Shown piece after piece: positions 1 to 7,756 of a stretch of 56,918 nucleotides of DNA. The notes under the pieces were generated by a model. The model saw only the letters and a program-made list of their open reading frames with translations, was not told the DNA's origin and made no database searches. The stretch is from Collinsella aerofaciens. GTDB taxonomy: Bacteria > Actinomycetota > Coriobacteriia > Coriobacteriales > Coriobacteriaceae. How positions within the stretch are numbered: position 1 is the stretch's first letter; the number at the start of each line of letters is the position of its first letter. The stretch is taken from contig NZ_JADPCH010000006.1 in the NCBI RefSeq assembly GCF_015670745.1, positions 41,013 through 97,930 on the forward strand, written 5' to 3'. Made by a program: the position numbers and the translations under genes.

Positions 1-26
1 AAGGCCCGAAAGAAAGGTAGGAGGCC

Positions 27-1268
27 ATGACGAAAGGTCTGCACGTGCCTTCCGAGATCGGCAAGCTCAGGAAGGTCTGCCTGCACCGTCCCGGCGACGA
101 GCTCCTCAACCTGCCGCCCGACGAGCTCGAGCGACTCCTGTTCGACGACGTCCCGTTCCTGGAGGTCGCGCAGCAGGAGCACGACACCTTCGCCCAGATC
201 CTGAGGGACCAGGGCGTCGAGGTGCTCTACCTCGAGAACCTCGTCGCCGAGGTGTTCGACCAGGTCCCCGGCGCCCGCGCCGAGTTCACCGACCAGTACA
301 TCGCCGAGGCCGGCATCCGCGGCCAGCACATGCCGCAGATCGTCCGCGAGAAGCTGGACTCCATCGAGGACAACCTCGAGTTCGTCAAGAAGACCATGGC
401 CGGCATGACCAAGGCCGAGATCGACATGCCCCTCACGGCGTCCACGACCCTCGACTCCCTGGTCAACTCCGAGTCCGAGTCCGACCTGATCATCGACCCG
501 ATGCCCAACCTCTACTTCACCCGCGACCCGTTCGCGGTCGTCGGCGAGGGCGTCAACCTCAACCGCATGTACTCGGTCACCCGCAACCGCGAGACCCTGT
601 ACGGCAAGTACGTCTTCAAGTACCACCCCGACTACAAGGACGTCTCCCTGTACTTCCGCCGCGACTGCCAGTTCCACACCGAGGGCGGCGACGCGCTGAA
701 CATCAACGAGCAGACCCTCGCCGTCGGCATCTCCCCGCGCACCCAGGCCGCGGCCATCGACGTCATGGCCCAGAACATCTTCTGGAACTCCGACTCCAAG
801 GTCGAGCGCATCCTGGCCTTCGACATCCCGGTCTCGCGCGCCTTCATGCACCTCGACACGGTCTTCACCCAGATCGACGTCGATAAGTTCACGATCCACC
901 CCGCCATCATGGGCACCCTGCGCGTCTACGAGCTGACCGCCGGCAAGAACCCGGGCGACGTGAACATCCGCCTGATCGAGGACACCCTCGAGCACGTCCT
1001 GGAGGACGCCACCGGCGTCGACCAGGTCAAGCTGATCCCCTGCGGCGGCGGCGACCCGATCGCGGCCTCCCGCGAGCAGTGGAACGACGGCTCCAACACC
1101 CTGTGCGTCGAGCCCGGCAAGATCTGCGTCTACGCCCGCAACACCGTCACCAACGACGTGCTGTACAAGGAGGGCCTGGACCTTCTCGTCGTGCCCTCCG
1201 CCGAGCTCTCCCGCGGCCGCGGCGGCCCGCGCTGCATGAGCATGCCCTTCTGGCGCGAGGACCTCTAA
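27..1268 (+). CDS. arcA: Arginine deiminase, copy 1
   Basis: Cytosolic enzyme that hydrolyses L-arginine to citrulline and ammonia, the first step of the arginine deiminase (ADI) energy pathway. The product is 413 aa, the usual length. Visible family blocks are FTRDPF, HTEGGD, GGGDP and the C-terminal RGRGGPRCMSMPF, which carries the catalytic Cys at residue 403. The ATG follows an AGGAGG very closely. Codons are strongly C-ending, as expected of a highly expressed gene. The gene is nearly identical to the second copy at 3232-4473: I count seven base differences, at 593, 694, 711, 736, 825, 828 and 1124, six of which change the protein. The 24 bases before the ATG also match copy 2. The promoter lies outside the window. 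Confidence 0.97.
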   Translation: MTKGLHVPSEIGKLRKVCLHRPGDELLNLPPDELERLLFDDVPFLEVAQQEHDTFAQILRDQGVEVLYLENLVAEVFDQVPGARAEFTDQYIAEAGIRGQHMPQIVREKLDSIEDNLEFVKKTMAGMTKAEIDMPLTASTTLDSLVNSESESDLIIDPMPNLYFTRDPFAVVGEGVNLNRMYSVTRNRETLYGKYVFKYHPDYKDVSLYFRRDCQFHTEGGDALNINEQTLAVGISPRTQAAAIDVMAQNIFWNSDSKVERILAFDIPVSRAFMHLDTVFTQIDVDKFTIHPAIMGTLRVYELTAGKNPGDVNIRLIEDTLEHVLEDATGVDQVKLIPCGGGDPIAASREQWNDGSNTLCVEPGKICVYARNTVTNDVLYKEGLDLLVVPSAELSRGRGGPRCMSMPFWREDL

Positions 1269-1331
1269 GGTTTTCAAAGATCCGTACGGGTCTTAATACA
1301 AACATCTAGCTGCCATTAGATGTCTCCAAAT

Positions 1332-1360
1332 GGGGCGGTGCGGGTTTTTCGCACCGCCCC
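1332..1360 (+). terminator. Hairpin after arcA copy 1
   Basis: Perfect 11-bp arms (GGGGCGGTGCG and CGCACCGCCCC) around a 7-nt loop, 63 nt after the arcA stop and followed by ATTCTT. It is a plausible intrinsic terminator with a weak T-tract. The rest of 1269-1527 shows no gene. Confidence 0.65.
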
Positions 1361-1527
1361 ATTCTTGTCAAATAAGCTAAATTAGCATCAGATAAGGTGT
1401 CCATTATGTCTAGAGGCGGTCACGTTGATACCCCAACGGTGTCGGCTTCTTTGCCTTTTGGGCATCATCTCGATTCCCATGACCTTTGCCGGCATCATCC
1501 TCGTGTTCTAGCGATTGGAGCTTAGTC

Positions 1528-2652
1528 ATGGATATCAAGACAATTGGCGTTGAGGAATGGCTCAACGTTTGGGAGAAGAGCGCTACGTGGGACATTGCCC
1601 AGTCGACGATCTCATCGCTGACCATGGGCGAGCTTCGCGCGCTCGACGAGCAGGACGGCGCTACGTTCTACGAGCGTCTGGATCGCGAGAAGATGAACTA
1701 CGGCTGGATCGAGGGTTCGCCGGAGTTTAAGGCCGAGGTCGCCAAGCTGTATCGTTGCGAGGTCAATCCCGATCACATTCTGCAGACCAATGGCTGCACG
1801 GGCGCCAACCTCAACGCCATCATGGCCGTTGTCGGGCCCGGCGACCATGTCATCGCCGAGTGGCCCACCTACGCGCCGCTCTATGAGATTCCGCGTACGC
1901 TCGGTGCCGAGGTCGAGTTTTGGGAGCTTCGCGAGGAGCTCGGATGGAAACCCGATATCGATCAGCTCAAGCGCCTCGTTCGCCCCAACACGAAGCTCAT
2001 CTGCATCAATAACGCATCGAACCCCATCGGTACGGTGCTTGATGCCGATACGCTCGGGCAGATTGCCGAGATTGCCCGTTCGGTGGGCGCCTACGTGCTG
2101 TGCGACGAGGTGTATCTGCCGCTCGAGAACACCGAGTCCTTTATGTCGATGGCCGACGTGTATGAGAGGGCCATTGTCACCAACTCGGTGTCTAAGACCT
2201 ATTCGACGCCTGCAGCCCGCGTGGGCTGGGTCGTTGCGGACGAAGAGGTGTCCAACCGCATCCGTACCTATCGCGATTACACCATGATCTGCGGTGGCGT
2301 GTTTAACGATGCTTTGGCGACCTACGTGCTCGAGCACAAGGACAAGATTCTCGAGCGCAACCGCAAGATCGTGTTTGGCAACCGCGATATCGCGCAGGCT
2401 TGGATCGATACGCAGCATCGCGTTTCCTGGACGGCTCCGCGGGGCGTGTCTACCTCGTTTATCCAACTGGATATTCCCGAGGACGATGAGGAGTTCTGCA
2501 AGCGCCTGCTGTCCGAGAGGGGAGTGCTGCTGGTACCCGGTAGCCGCTTTGAGCTTCCCTGCGGAGCGCGCCTGGGCTACTGCGCGAGCGAAGATGTTCT
2601 TCGCGAGGGTCTGAGGCTTCTGGGCGAGGCACTGGCCGAGTTCGATCGCTAG
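1528..2652 (+). CDS. Class I/II PLP-dependent aminotransferase
   Basis: Fold-type I PLP enzyme of 374 aa. The PLP lysine lies in NSVSKTYS, followed by the usual R-x-G-W (AARVGW). Other family blocks are NNASNPIGTV and CDEVYLPL. The C-terminal RLGYCAS carries the arginine expected to hold the substrate carboxylate. The chosen ATG (MDIKTIGVEEW) is the natural N-terminus; an in-frame start 42 nt upstream lacks a ribosome site and adds non-homologous residues. The protein resembles the capreomycidine-synthase-like group of aminotransferases, but the substrate cannot be read from sequence. Its position between two arcA copies suggests, but does not prove, a role in arginine or ornithine metabolism. 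Its codon usage is more mixed than that of the flanking arcA genes. Confidence 0.88.
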   Translation: MDIKTIGVEEWLNVWEKSATWDIAQSTISSLTMGELRALDEQDGATFYERLDREKMNYGWIEGSPEFKAEVAKLYRCEVNPDHILQTNGCTGANLNAIMAVVGPGDHVIAEWPTYAPLYEIPRTLGAEVEFWELREELGWKPDIDQLKRLVRPNTKLICINNASNPIGTVLDADTLGQIAEIARSVGAYVLCDEVYLPLENTESFMSMADVYERAIVTNSVSKTYSTPAARVGWVVADEEVSNRIRTYRDYTMICGGVFNDALATYVLEHKDKILERNRKIVFGNRDIAQAWIDTQHRVSWTAPRGVSTSFIQLDIPEDDEEFCKRLLSERGVLLVPGSRFELPCGARLGYCASEDVLREGLRLLGEALAEFDR

Positions 2653-2706
2653 TCCCTTGGGGTTCTCGAAGGCCTAAACCTTACTGGGCCCTAGGTGTAC
2701 CGAATG

Positions 2707-2737
2707 CAGACCCGCTCCCTTTTGGGGAACGGGTCTG
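2707..2737 (+). terminator. Terminator of the aminotransferase gene
   Basis: CAGACCCG and CGGGTCTG arms with an inner TCCC/GGGA pair, followed by TTTGTCTTT. It lies 55 nt after the aminotransferase stop and separates that gene from arcA copy 2. Confidence 0.75.
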
Positions 2738-2869
2738 TTTGTCTTTGCCGCCGGAAAAGACAAGTTGTTACAAATGGAGACGCAAGATCTATCGGGTATT
2801 CGACGGGCCTTATACTGAGCTTCCGGTGAACGGTATCCAACGTCTGGTAAACGGTAACCTGTTTGCCAA

Positions 2870-2948
2870 AAATGAATAGGACGAACTTTATTCTGAATAA
2901 AAATCAAAATGGTTGAGACACAGCAAGAATTGCGAATTCTATTCATAT
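2870..2948 (+). promoter_or_regulatory. ArgR/AhrC-box-like cluster upstream of arcA copy 2
   Basis: Three sequences resemble ARG boxes (consensus close to CATGAATAAAAATKCAAKT in Bacillus): TGAATAGG at 2873-2880, TGAATAAAAATCAAAAT at 2894-2910, and ATTCTATTCATA at 2936-2947 (reverse complement TATGAATAGAAT). They sit about 280-360 nt before the arcA ATG in an otherwise empty AT-rich region of 579 nt (2653-3231). Control by an arginine-responsive ArgR is inferred. No regulator gene is in the window. Confidence 0.4.
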
Positions 2949-3231
2949 CGTTGCGCGAAATATGCAATTTGAGGGTGGTTTAACAAAGGTTAGTTTCAAT
3001 TGATCTTGCGGTTAAAAAGCGTTTAAGCACGTAAATCCACTTTATTTAATCAAAGTATGCCATGCGTGAAGTATATGTGTATGCCGTTCACCCCTCATAT
3101 AAAACCGTTCGGGGGCGAGGTGGAAGTATGGACTGATTTTGGATATAAATATGTCGTCAGCAATAACGCCTCACACGGAGGGGCGCTAACGAATCGGCCC
3201 TGACAGGGGCCCGAAAGAAAGGTAGGAGGCC

Positions 3232-4473
3232 ATGACGAAAGGTCTGCACGTGCCTTCCGAGATCGGCAAGCTCAGGAAGGTCTGCCTGCACCGTCCCGGC
3301 GACGAGCTCCTCAACCTGCCGCCCGACGAGCTCGAGCGACTCCTGTTCGACGACGTCCCGTTCCTGGAGGTCGCGCAGCAGGAGCACGACACCTTCGCCC
3401 AGATCCTGAGGGACCAGGGCGTCGAGGTGCTCTACCTCGAGAACCTCGTCGCCGAGGTGTTCGACCAGGTCCCCGGCGCCCGCGCCGAGTTCACCGACCA
3501 GTACATCGCCGAGGCCGGCATCCGCGGCCAGCACATGCCGCAGATCGTCCGCGAGAAGCTGGACTCCATCGAGGACAACCTCGAGTTCGTCAAGAAGACC
3601 ATGGCCGGCATGACCAAGGCCGAGATCGACATGCCCCTCACGGCGTCCACGACCCTCGACTCCCTGGTCAACTCCGAGTCCGAGTCCGACCTGATCATCG
3701 ACCCGATGCCCAACCTCTACTTCACCCGCGACCCGTTCGCGGTCGTCGGCGAGGGCGTCAACCTCAACCGCATGTACTCGGTCACCCGCAACCGCGACAC
3801 CCTGTACGGCAAGTACGTCTTCAAGTACCACCCCGACTACAAGGACGTCTCCCTGTACTTCCGCCGCGACTGCCAGTTCCACACCGAGGGCGGCGACGTG
3901 CTGAACATCAACGAGAAGACCCTCGCCGTCGGCATCTCCCAGCGCACCCAGGCCGCGGCCATCGACGTCATGGCCCAGAACATCTTCTGGAACTCCGACT
4001 CCAAGGTCGAGCGCATCCTGGCCTTCGACGTCGCGGTCTCGCGCGCCTTCATGCACCTCGACACGGTCTTCACCCAGATCGACGTCGATAAGTTCACGAT
4101 CCACCCCGCCATCATGGGCACCCTGCGCGTCTACGAGCTGACCGCCGGCAAGAACCCGGGCGACGTGAACATCCGCCTGATCGAGGACACCCTCGAGCAC
4201 GTCCTGGAGGACGCCACCGGCGTCGACCAGGTCAAGCTGATCCCCTGCGGCGGCGGCGACCCGATCGCGGCCTCCCGCGAGCAGTGGAACGACGGCTCCA
4301 ACACCCTGTGCGTCGAGCCCGGCAAGATTTGCGTCTACGCCCGCAACACCGTCACCAACGACGTGCTGTACAAGGAGGGCCTGGACCTTCTCGTCGTGCC
4401 CTCCGCCGAGCTCTCCCGCGGCCGCGGCGGCCCGCGCTGCATGAGCATGCCCTTCTGGCGCGAGGACCTCTAA
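3232..4473 (+). CDS. arcA: Arginine deiminase, copy 2
   Basis: Second arginine deiminase, 413 aa, with the same active-site blocks and catalytic Cys403 as the first copy. It differs from that copy at six residues, all between about 189 and 268: E to D, A to V, Q to K, P to Q, I to V and P to A. Upstream is a 579-nt regulatory region with ArgR-box-like sequences. Downstream are a GC hairpin (4486-4514) and then argF, so this copy heads the likely catabolic operon arcA-argF-antiporter. Both copies should be active, since no catalytic residue is changed. The duplication may raise gene dosage or allow separate control. Confidence 0.97.
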   Translation: MTKGLHVPSEIGKLRKVCLHRPGDELLNLPPDELERLLFDDVPFLEVAQQEHDTFAQILRDQGVEVLYLENLVAEVFDQVPGARAEFTDQYIAEAGIRGQHMPQIVREKLDSIEDNLEFVKKTMAGMTKAEIDMPLTASTTLDSLVNSESESDLIIDPMPNLYFTRDPFAVVGEGVNLNRMYSVTRNRDTLYGKYVFKYHPDYKDVSLYFRRDCQFHTEGGDVLNINEKTLAVGISQRTQAAAIDVMAQNIFWNSDSKVERILAFDVAVSRAFMHLDTVFTQIDVDKFTIHPAIMGTLRVYELTAGKNPGDVNIRLIEDTLEHVLEDATGVDQVKLIPCGGGDPIAASREQWNDGSNTLCVEPGKICVYARNTVTNDVLYKEGLDLLVVPSAELSRGRGGPRCMSMPFWREDL

Positions 4474-4485
4474 GTCTTTCCGTTT

Positions 4486-4514
4486 CCGGTGCGGTCCCCC
4501 TACAACCGCACCGG
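4486..4514 (+). terminator. Hairpin between arcA copy 2 and argF
   Basis: Perfect 10-bp arms CCGGTGCGGT and ACCGCACCGG, followed by a second small stem GCCCG/CGGGC at 4519-4533. There is no T-tract, so it more likely stabilises or partially attenuates the arcA transcript than ends it. Confidence 0.5.
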
Positions 4515-4578
4515 TTTCGCCCGTCAAACGGGCAACACTAATACTTACGTAATTCATTTTTTCGAAAGGAAACGAACC

Positions 4579-5574
4579 ATGGGTGTTAACCTCTCCGGCC
4601 GTAGCTTCCTCAAGCTTCTCGACCTCACCACCGAGGAGATCGAGTACCTGCTCAAGCTTTCCAAGAACTTCAAGGACATGAAGCGCGCTGGCGTTCCGCA
4701 CCGCTATCTCGAGGGCAAGAACATCGTTCTGCTCTTCCAGAAGACCTCCACTCGTACCCGCTGCGCCTTCGAGGTCGGCGGCATGGATCTGGGCATGGGC
4801 GTCACCTACCTCGATCCCGGTTCGTCGCAGATGGGCAAGAAGGAGTCCATCGAGGACACCGCCCGCGTTCTCGGCCGCATGTATGACGGCATCGAGTTCC
4901 GTGGCTTTGCCCAGGACGACGTCGAGGAGCTCGCTGCCAAGTCCGGCGTGCCCGTGTGGAACGGCCTGACCACCGAGTGGCACCCCACCCAGATGCTTGC
5001 CGACATCCTGACCGTCCAGGAGAACTTCAACTACGACATCAAGGGTAAGACCCTCGTCTTCATGGGCGACTGCAAGAACAACGTTGCTCGCTCCCTCATG
5101 GTTGTCTGCTCCAAGCTCGGCATGAACTTCGTGGCCTGCGGCCCCGAGGAGTGCATGCCCGCCGACGACGTCATCGAGGCCTGCAAGCCCATCGCCGAGG
5201 CCAACGGCTGCACCATCAAGCTGACCACCGACGTCAAGGACGGCGTCACCGGTGCCGACGTTATCTACACCGACGTGTGGGTCTCCATGGGCGAGCCCGA
5301 CGAGGTCTGGGCTGAGCGCATCGCTCAGCTCACCCCGTATCGTGTCACCTCCGAGGTCATGGCTATGGCCAACCCGGGTGCCATCTTCCTGCACTGCCTG
5401 CCCAGCTTCCACGACACCAACACCACGATTGGCGCCGAGAAGTGCGAGCAGTTCGGCATCACCGAGCAGGAGGTCACCGACGAGGTCTTCGAGAGCCCCG
5501 CTTCCAAGGTCTTCGACGAGGCCGAGAACCGCATGCACACCATTAAGGCTGTCATGTACGCCACGCTCAAGTAA
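4579..5574 (+). CDS. argF: Ornithine carbamoyltransferase, catabolic by context
   Basis: Interconverts citrulline plus phosphate with ornithine plus carbamoyl phosphate. The product is 331 aa, normal for the family. Visible motifs are the carbamoyl-phosphate loop [16 protein letters not shown] and HCLPSFHD near the C-terminus, the last being the ornithine-specific signature region. The ATG at 4579 (MGVNLSGRS) has GAAAGGA upstream; in-frame extension to 4489 is non-homologous. Its position after arcA implies the catabolic direction (also called arcB). No carbamate kinase (arcC) is in the window, so ATP recovery from carbamoyl phosphate must be encoded elsewhere. Confidence 0.95.
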   Translation: MGVNLSGRSFLKLLDLTTEEIEYLLKLSKNFKDMKRAGVPHRYLEGKNIVLLFQKTSTRTRCAFEVGGMDLGMGVTYLDPGSSQMGKKESIEDTARVLGRMYDGIEFRGFAQDDVEELAAKSGVPVWNGLTTEWHPTQMLADILTVQENFNYDIKGKTLVFMGDCKNNVARSLMVVCSKLGMNFVACGPEECMPADDVIEACKPIAEANGCTIKLTTDVKDGVTGADVIYTDVWVSMGEPDEVWAERIAQLTPYRVTSEVMAMANPGAIFLHCLPSFHDTNTTIGAEKCEQFGITEQEVTDEVFESPASKVFDEAENRMHTIKAVMYATLK

Positions 5575-5590
5575 GAGCATCTAGCATCTC

Positions 5591-5620
5591 GCTCGGGGTG
5601 TCTTGCTGCACACCCCGAGC
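5591..5620 (+). terminator. Hairpin after argF
   Basis: Perfect 11-bp arms GCTCGGGGTGT and ACACCCCGAGC, 16 nt after the argF stop. No good T-tract follows, so read-through into the transporter gene is likely. Confidence 0.55.
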
Positions 5621-5721
5621 GGCTTTGTCTGGTAAATATCTCGCGTCGGGCGGTGGGCACGGCACGGAAGATCCGCTTCGCGCGAGAAAGTTAAATGATT
5701 TATGAAGGGGGGATGAGAACT

Positions 5722-7200
5722 ATGACTGAGACCGCTAAGAAAAAGCGCGGTATGCCTTCATCGTTCACCATTCTTCTAGCTCTGCTGGCAATTGTTGCAG
5801 TGATTACCGTTATCGTCTCCGGCACGTCCGGCGGCGCGGTTACTGCAGCCCGTCTGAGCGATTTCTGCACCGCCCCGATCCTGGGCTTCGCTGACGCTCT
5901 GCCCGTCTGCCTCTTCGTTATGATCCTGGGCGGCTTCCTCGGTATGATGACCGAGACCGGCGCCCTGGACAACGGCATCGCCGTTCTGGTGCAGAAGCTT
6001 AAGGGCAACGAGATCATGCTCATTCCCGTGCTGATGCTCATCTTCTCTCTCGGTGGTACCACCTATGGTATGTGCGAGGAGACCGTTCCCTTCTACGCCC
6101 TGCTCGCCGCTACCATGATGGCCGCTGGCTTCGACCCCATGGTCGGCGCCGCTACCGTCCTGCTCGGCGCTGGCTGCGGCTGCCTGGGCTCCACGGTTAA
6201 CCCGTTCGCCGTCGGCGCTGCCGTCGACGCTCTGACCGGCGTTGGCATTGAGGTCAACCAGTCCATCATCATCGGCCTCGGTGCCGTCCTGTGGATTGTC
6301 ACCACCGCTATGTCCATCGTCTTCGTGATGAACTATGCCAAGAAGGTCAAGGCTGACAAGGGTTCCACCATCCTGTCGATGCAGGAGCTCAAGGACGCCG
6401 AAGAGGCTCACGGCAAGGCTGCTTCCGAGGTCCACAAGGAGGTCAAGCTCACCGGTCGTCAGAAGGGTGTTCTGATCGCCTTCGCCTTCACCTTCGTCGT
6501 CATGATCGTCGGCTTCATCCCGCTGGCCGACCTCAACGAGGGCGTCGCCAACTTCTTCGACGCTGGCGCTGTCTACGACGCCGACGGTAACGCCGTCGTC
6601 CAGGGCTGGTCTGCCCTGATCACCGGCCTGCCCATTGGCCAGTGGTACTTCGACGAGGCTTCCACCTGGTTCTTCCTCATGGCCGTCCTGATCGGTATCA
6701 TCGGTGGCCTGTCCGAGAAGCAGATCGTCAACACCTTCATCACCGGCGCTGCCGACATGATGTCCGTTGTTCTCGTCATCGCCCTCGCCCGTGGTATCTC
6801 CGTCCTCATGGCTAACACCGGCCTCGACGTCTTCGTCCTCGACGCTGCCGCCAATGCCCTGGCTGGCCTGTCCGGCGTGATCTTCGCTCCCATGAGCTTC
6901 CTGGTTTACTTCGGCCTGTCCTTCCTGATCCCCTCGACCTCCGGTATGGCCACCGTCTCCATGCCCATCATGGGACCGCTGGCTGTTAAGCTCGGCTTCT
7001 CGCCCGAGGTCATGGTCATGATCTTCTCCGCTGCTATCGGTGTCGTGAACCTGTTCACCCCGACCTCCGGTGCCATCATGGGCGGTCTCGCCCTGGCCAA
7101 GATCGAGTGGACGACCTGGCTCAAGTTTGCCCTTAAGCTCATCGTCGCTCTCTCCGTCGTCTGCGCCGTCATCCTGACCGTCGCCTGCGTGCTGCTCTAA
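5722..7200 (+). CDS. YfcC/ArcD-type amino-acid antiporter (putative arginine/ornithine)
   Basis: Polytopic membrane protein of 492 aa with about a dozen hydrophobic segments and a central cytoplasmic loop rich in K and E (about residues 210-245). It belongs to the YfcC-like, C4-dicarboxylate-carrier-related family (visible stretches such as GGTTYGMCEE and PSTSGMATVSMPI). In ADI clusters such proteins exchange arginine for ornithine, and the position after arcA-argF supports that role; the substrate itself is inferred. I chose the ATG at 5722 because AAGGGGGG ends 9 nt before it. Alternative in-frame ATGs at 5695 and 5713 would place that ribosome site inside the gene. Confidence 0.85.
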   Translation: MTETAKKKRGMPSSFTILLALLAIVAVITVIVSGTSGGAVTAARLSDFCTAPILGFADALPVCLFVMILGGFLGMMTETGALDNGIAVLVQKLKGNEIMLIPVLMLIFSLGGTTYGMCEETVPFYALLAATMMAAGFDPMVGAATVLLGAGCGCLGSTVNPFAVGAAVDALTGVGIEVNQSIIIGLGAVLWIVTTAMSIVFVMNYAKKVKADKGSTILSMQELKDAEEAHGKAASEVHKEVKLTGRQKGVLIAFAFTFVVMIVGFIPLADLNEGVANFFDAGAVYDADGNAVVQGWSALITGLPIGQWYFDEASTWFFLMAVLIGIIGGLSEKQIVNTFITGAADMMSVVLVIALARGISVLMANTGLDVFVLDAAANALAGLSGVIFAPMSFLVYFGLSFLIPSTSGMATVSMPIMGPLAVKLGFSPEVMVMIFSAAIGVVNLFTPTSGAIMGGLALAKIEWTTWLKFALKLIVALSVVCAVILTVACVLL

Positions 7201-7290
7201 GTACCCAACGGGTACCCCACGGAAACCTTGACGATCCTGTAAAGGATCACCTGGTCATCGTCTGTCCGGTGGGGTCAACCCACCGGTAGA
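7201..7290 (+). other. Possible structured RNA downstream of the antiporter gene
   Basis: Directly after the stop codon several complementary segments occur: GTACCC/GGGTAC (7201-7206 with 7210-7215), GATCC/GGATC (7233-7237 with 7244-7248), GACGAT/ATCGTC (7230-7235 with 7257-7262), and a CCGGTGGG (7266-7273) that can pair either with CCCACCGG (7279-7286) or, with one bulge, with the upstream CCCCACGG (7215-7222). It could be simple 3'-end structure or a regulatory RNA; no known riboswitch consensus was recognised. Confidence 0.3.
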
Positions 7291-7302
7291 CTCCTACCTT
7301 TA

Positions 7303-7333
7303 GCCCCCTCCCGTTCCGTGCGCGGGAGGGGGC
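7303..7333 (+). terminator. GC-rich hairpin in the antiporter-DUF1846 spacer
   Basis: Perfect 11-bp arms GCCCCCTCCCG and CGGGAGGGGGC around a 9-nt loop, followed by GCTCTC. Together with the stems at 7201-7290 it probably closes the transcript of the antiporter gene. Confidence 0.6.
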
Positions 7334-7341
7334 GCTCTCAT

Positions 7342-7368
7342 GTTGCGCGGTTCTACGAACCGCGCAAC
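7342..7368. repeat. Perfect 12-bp inverted repeat
   Basis: GTTGCGCGGTTC and GAACCGCGCAAC separated by only TAC, immediately after the 7303-7333 hairpin. There is no T-tract. It resembles a REP-like palindrome; function unknown. Confidence 0.6.
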
Positions 7369-7410
7369 CAGTCGACGCTGCGCGCCGCCCAGAACGACAA
7401 TTTGTCATTC

Positions 7411-7451
7411 AAAAGGCAAGGCATGACCAGAAGGTCTATGCCTTGCCTTTT
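7411..7451 (+). terminator. Strong hairpin before the DUF1846 gene
   Basis: Perfect 14-bp arms AAAAGGCAAGGCAT (7411-7424) and ATGCCTTGCCTTTT (7438-7451) with an inner GACC/GGTC stem. The right arm ends in a T-run, so this is a classical intrinsic terminator. The remaining spacer to 7756 holds a TATAAT at 7712-7717, 45 nt before the DUF1846 start, without a convincing -35 element. Confidence 0.75.
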
Positions 7452-7756
7452 TCATGCCAACTTGTACGTCCTGGACGGCGCTCGCTGACTTATGCTCAAC
7501 CTGCGGCGCTGCCATTGTTGCAGGCAGGAGGCAGCTTGCTCGTTCCGGTGCACGTTTGCTGGTTTTGGCTCTGCCTGTGACGTTTCCATTGTTGGTGCGG
7601 AGTGACTTGTTCCCTGCTCCAAATTAGCTACCCCGGGTCCCCGGTGGTTGCGGTGGGCGTGTTTGGTTGGTGCCTGTTGATGGTCTGGGTATCGGGGAGG
7701 GCGGGCTCCGTTATAATCGCCTAGAACATTAATTGGAAACGCGACGGGAGCCATAC

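Noticed and set aside
3151-3189. A 12-codon frame (ATG at 3151) in the arcA copy 2 leader, considered as a leader peptide.
   Set aside because: No ribosome site and only one arginine codon, so nothing like the argG leader peptide.
3157-5580. An 807-codon open frame on the minus strand across arcA copy 2 and argF.
   Set aside because: It is antisense to two certain genes, is rich in G, V, L, D and A as expected of a GC-skewed shadow frame, and resembles no family.
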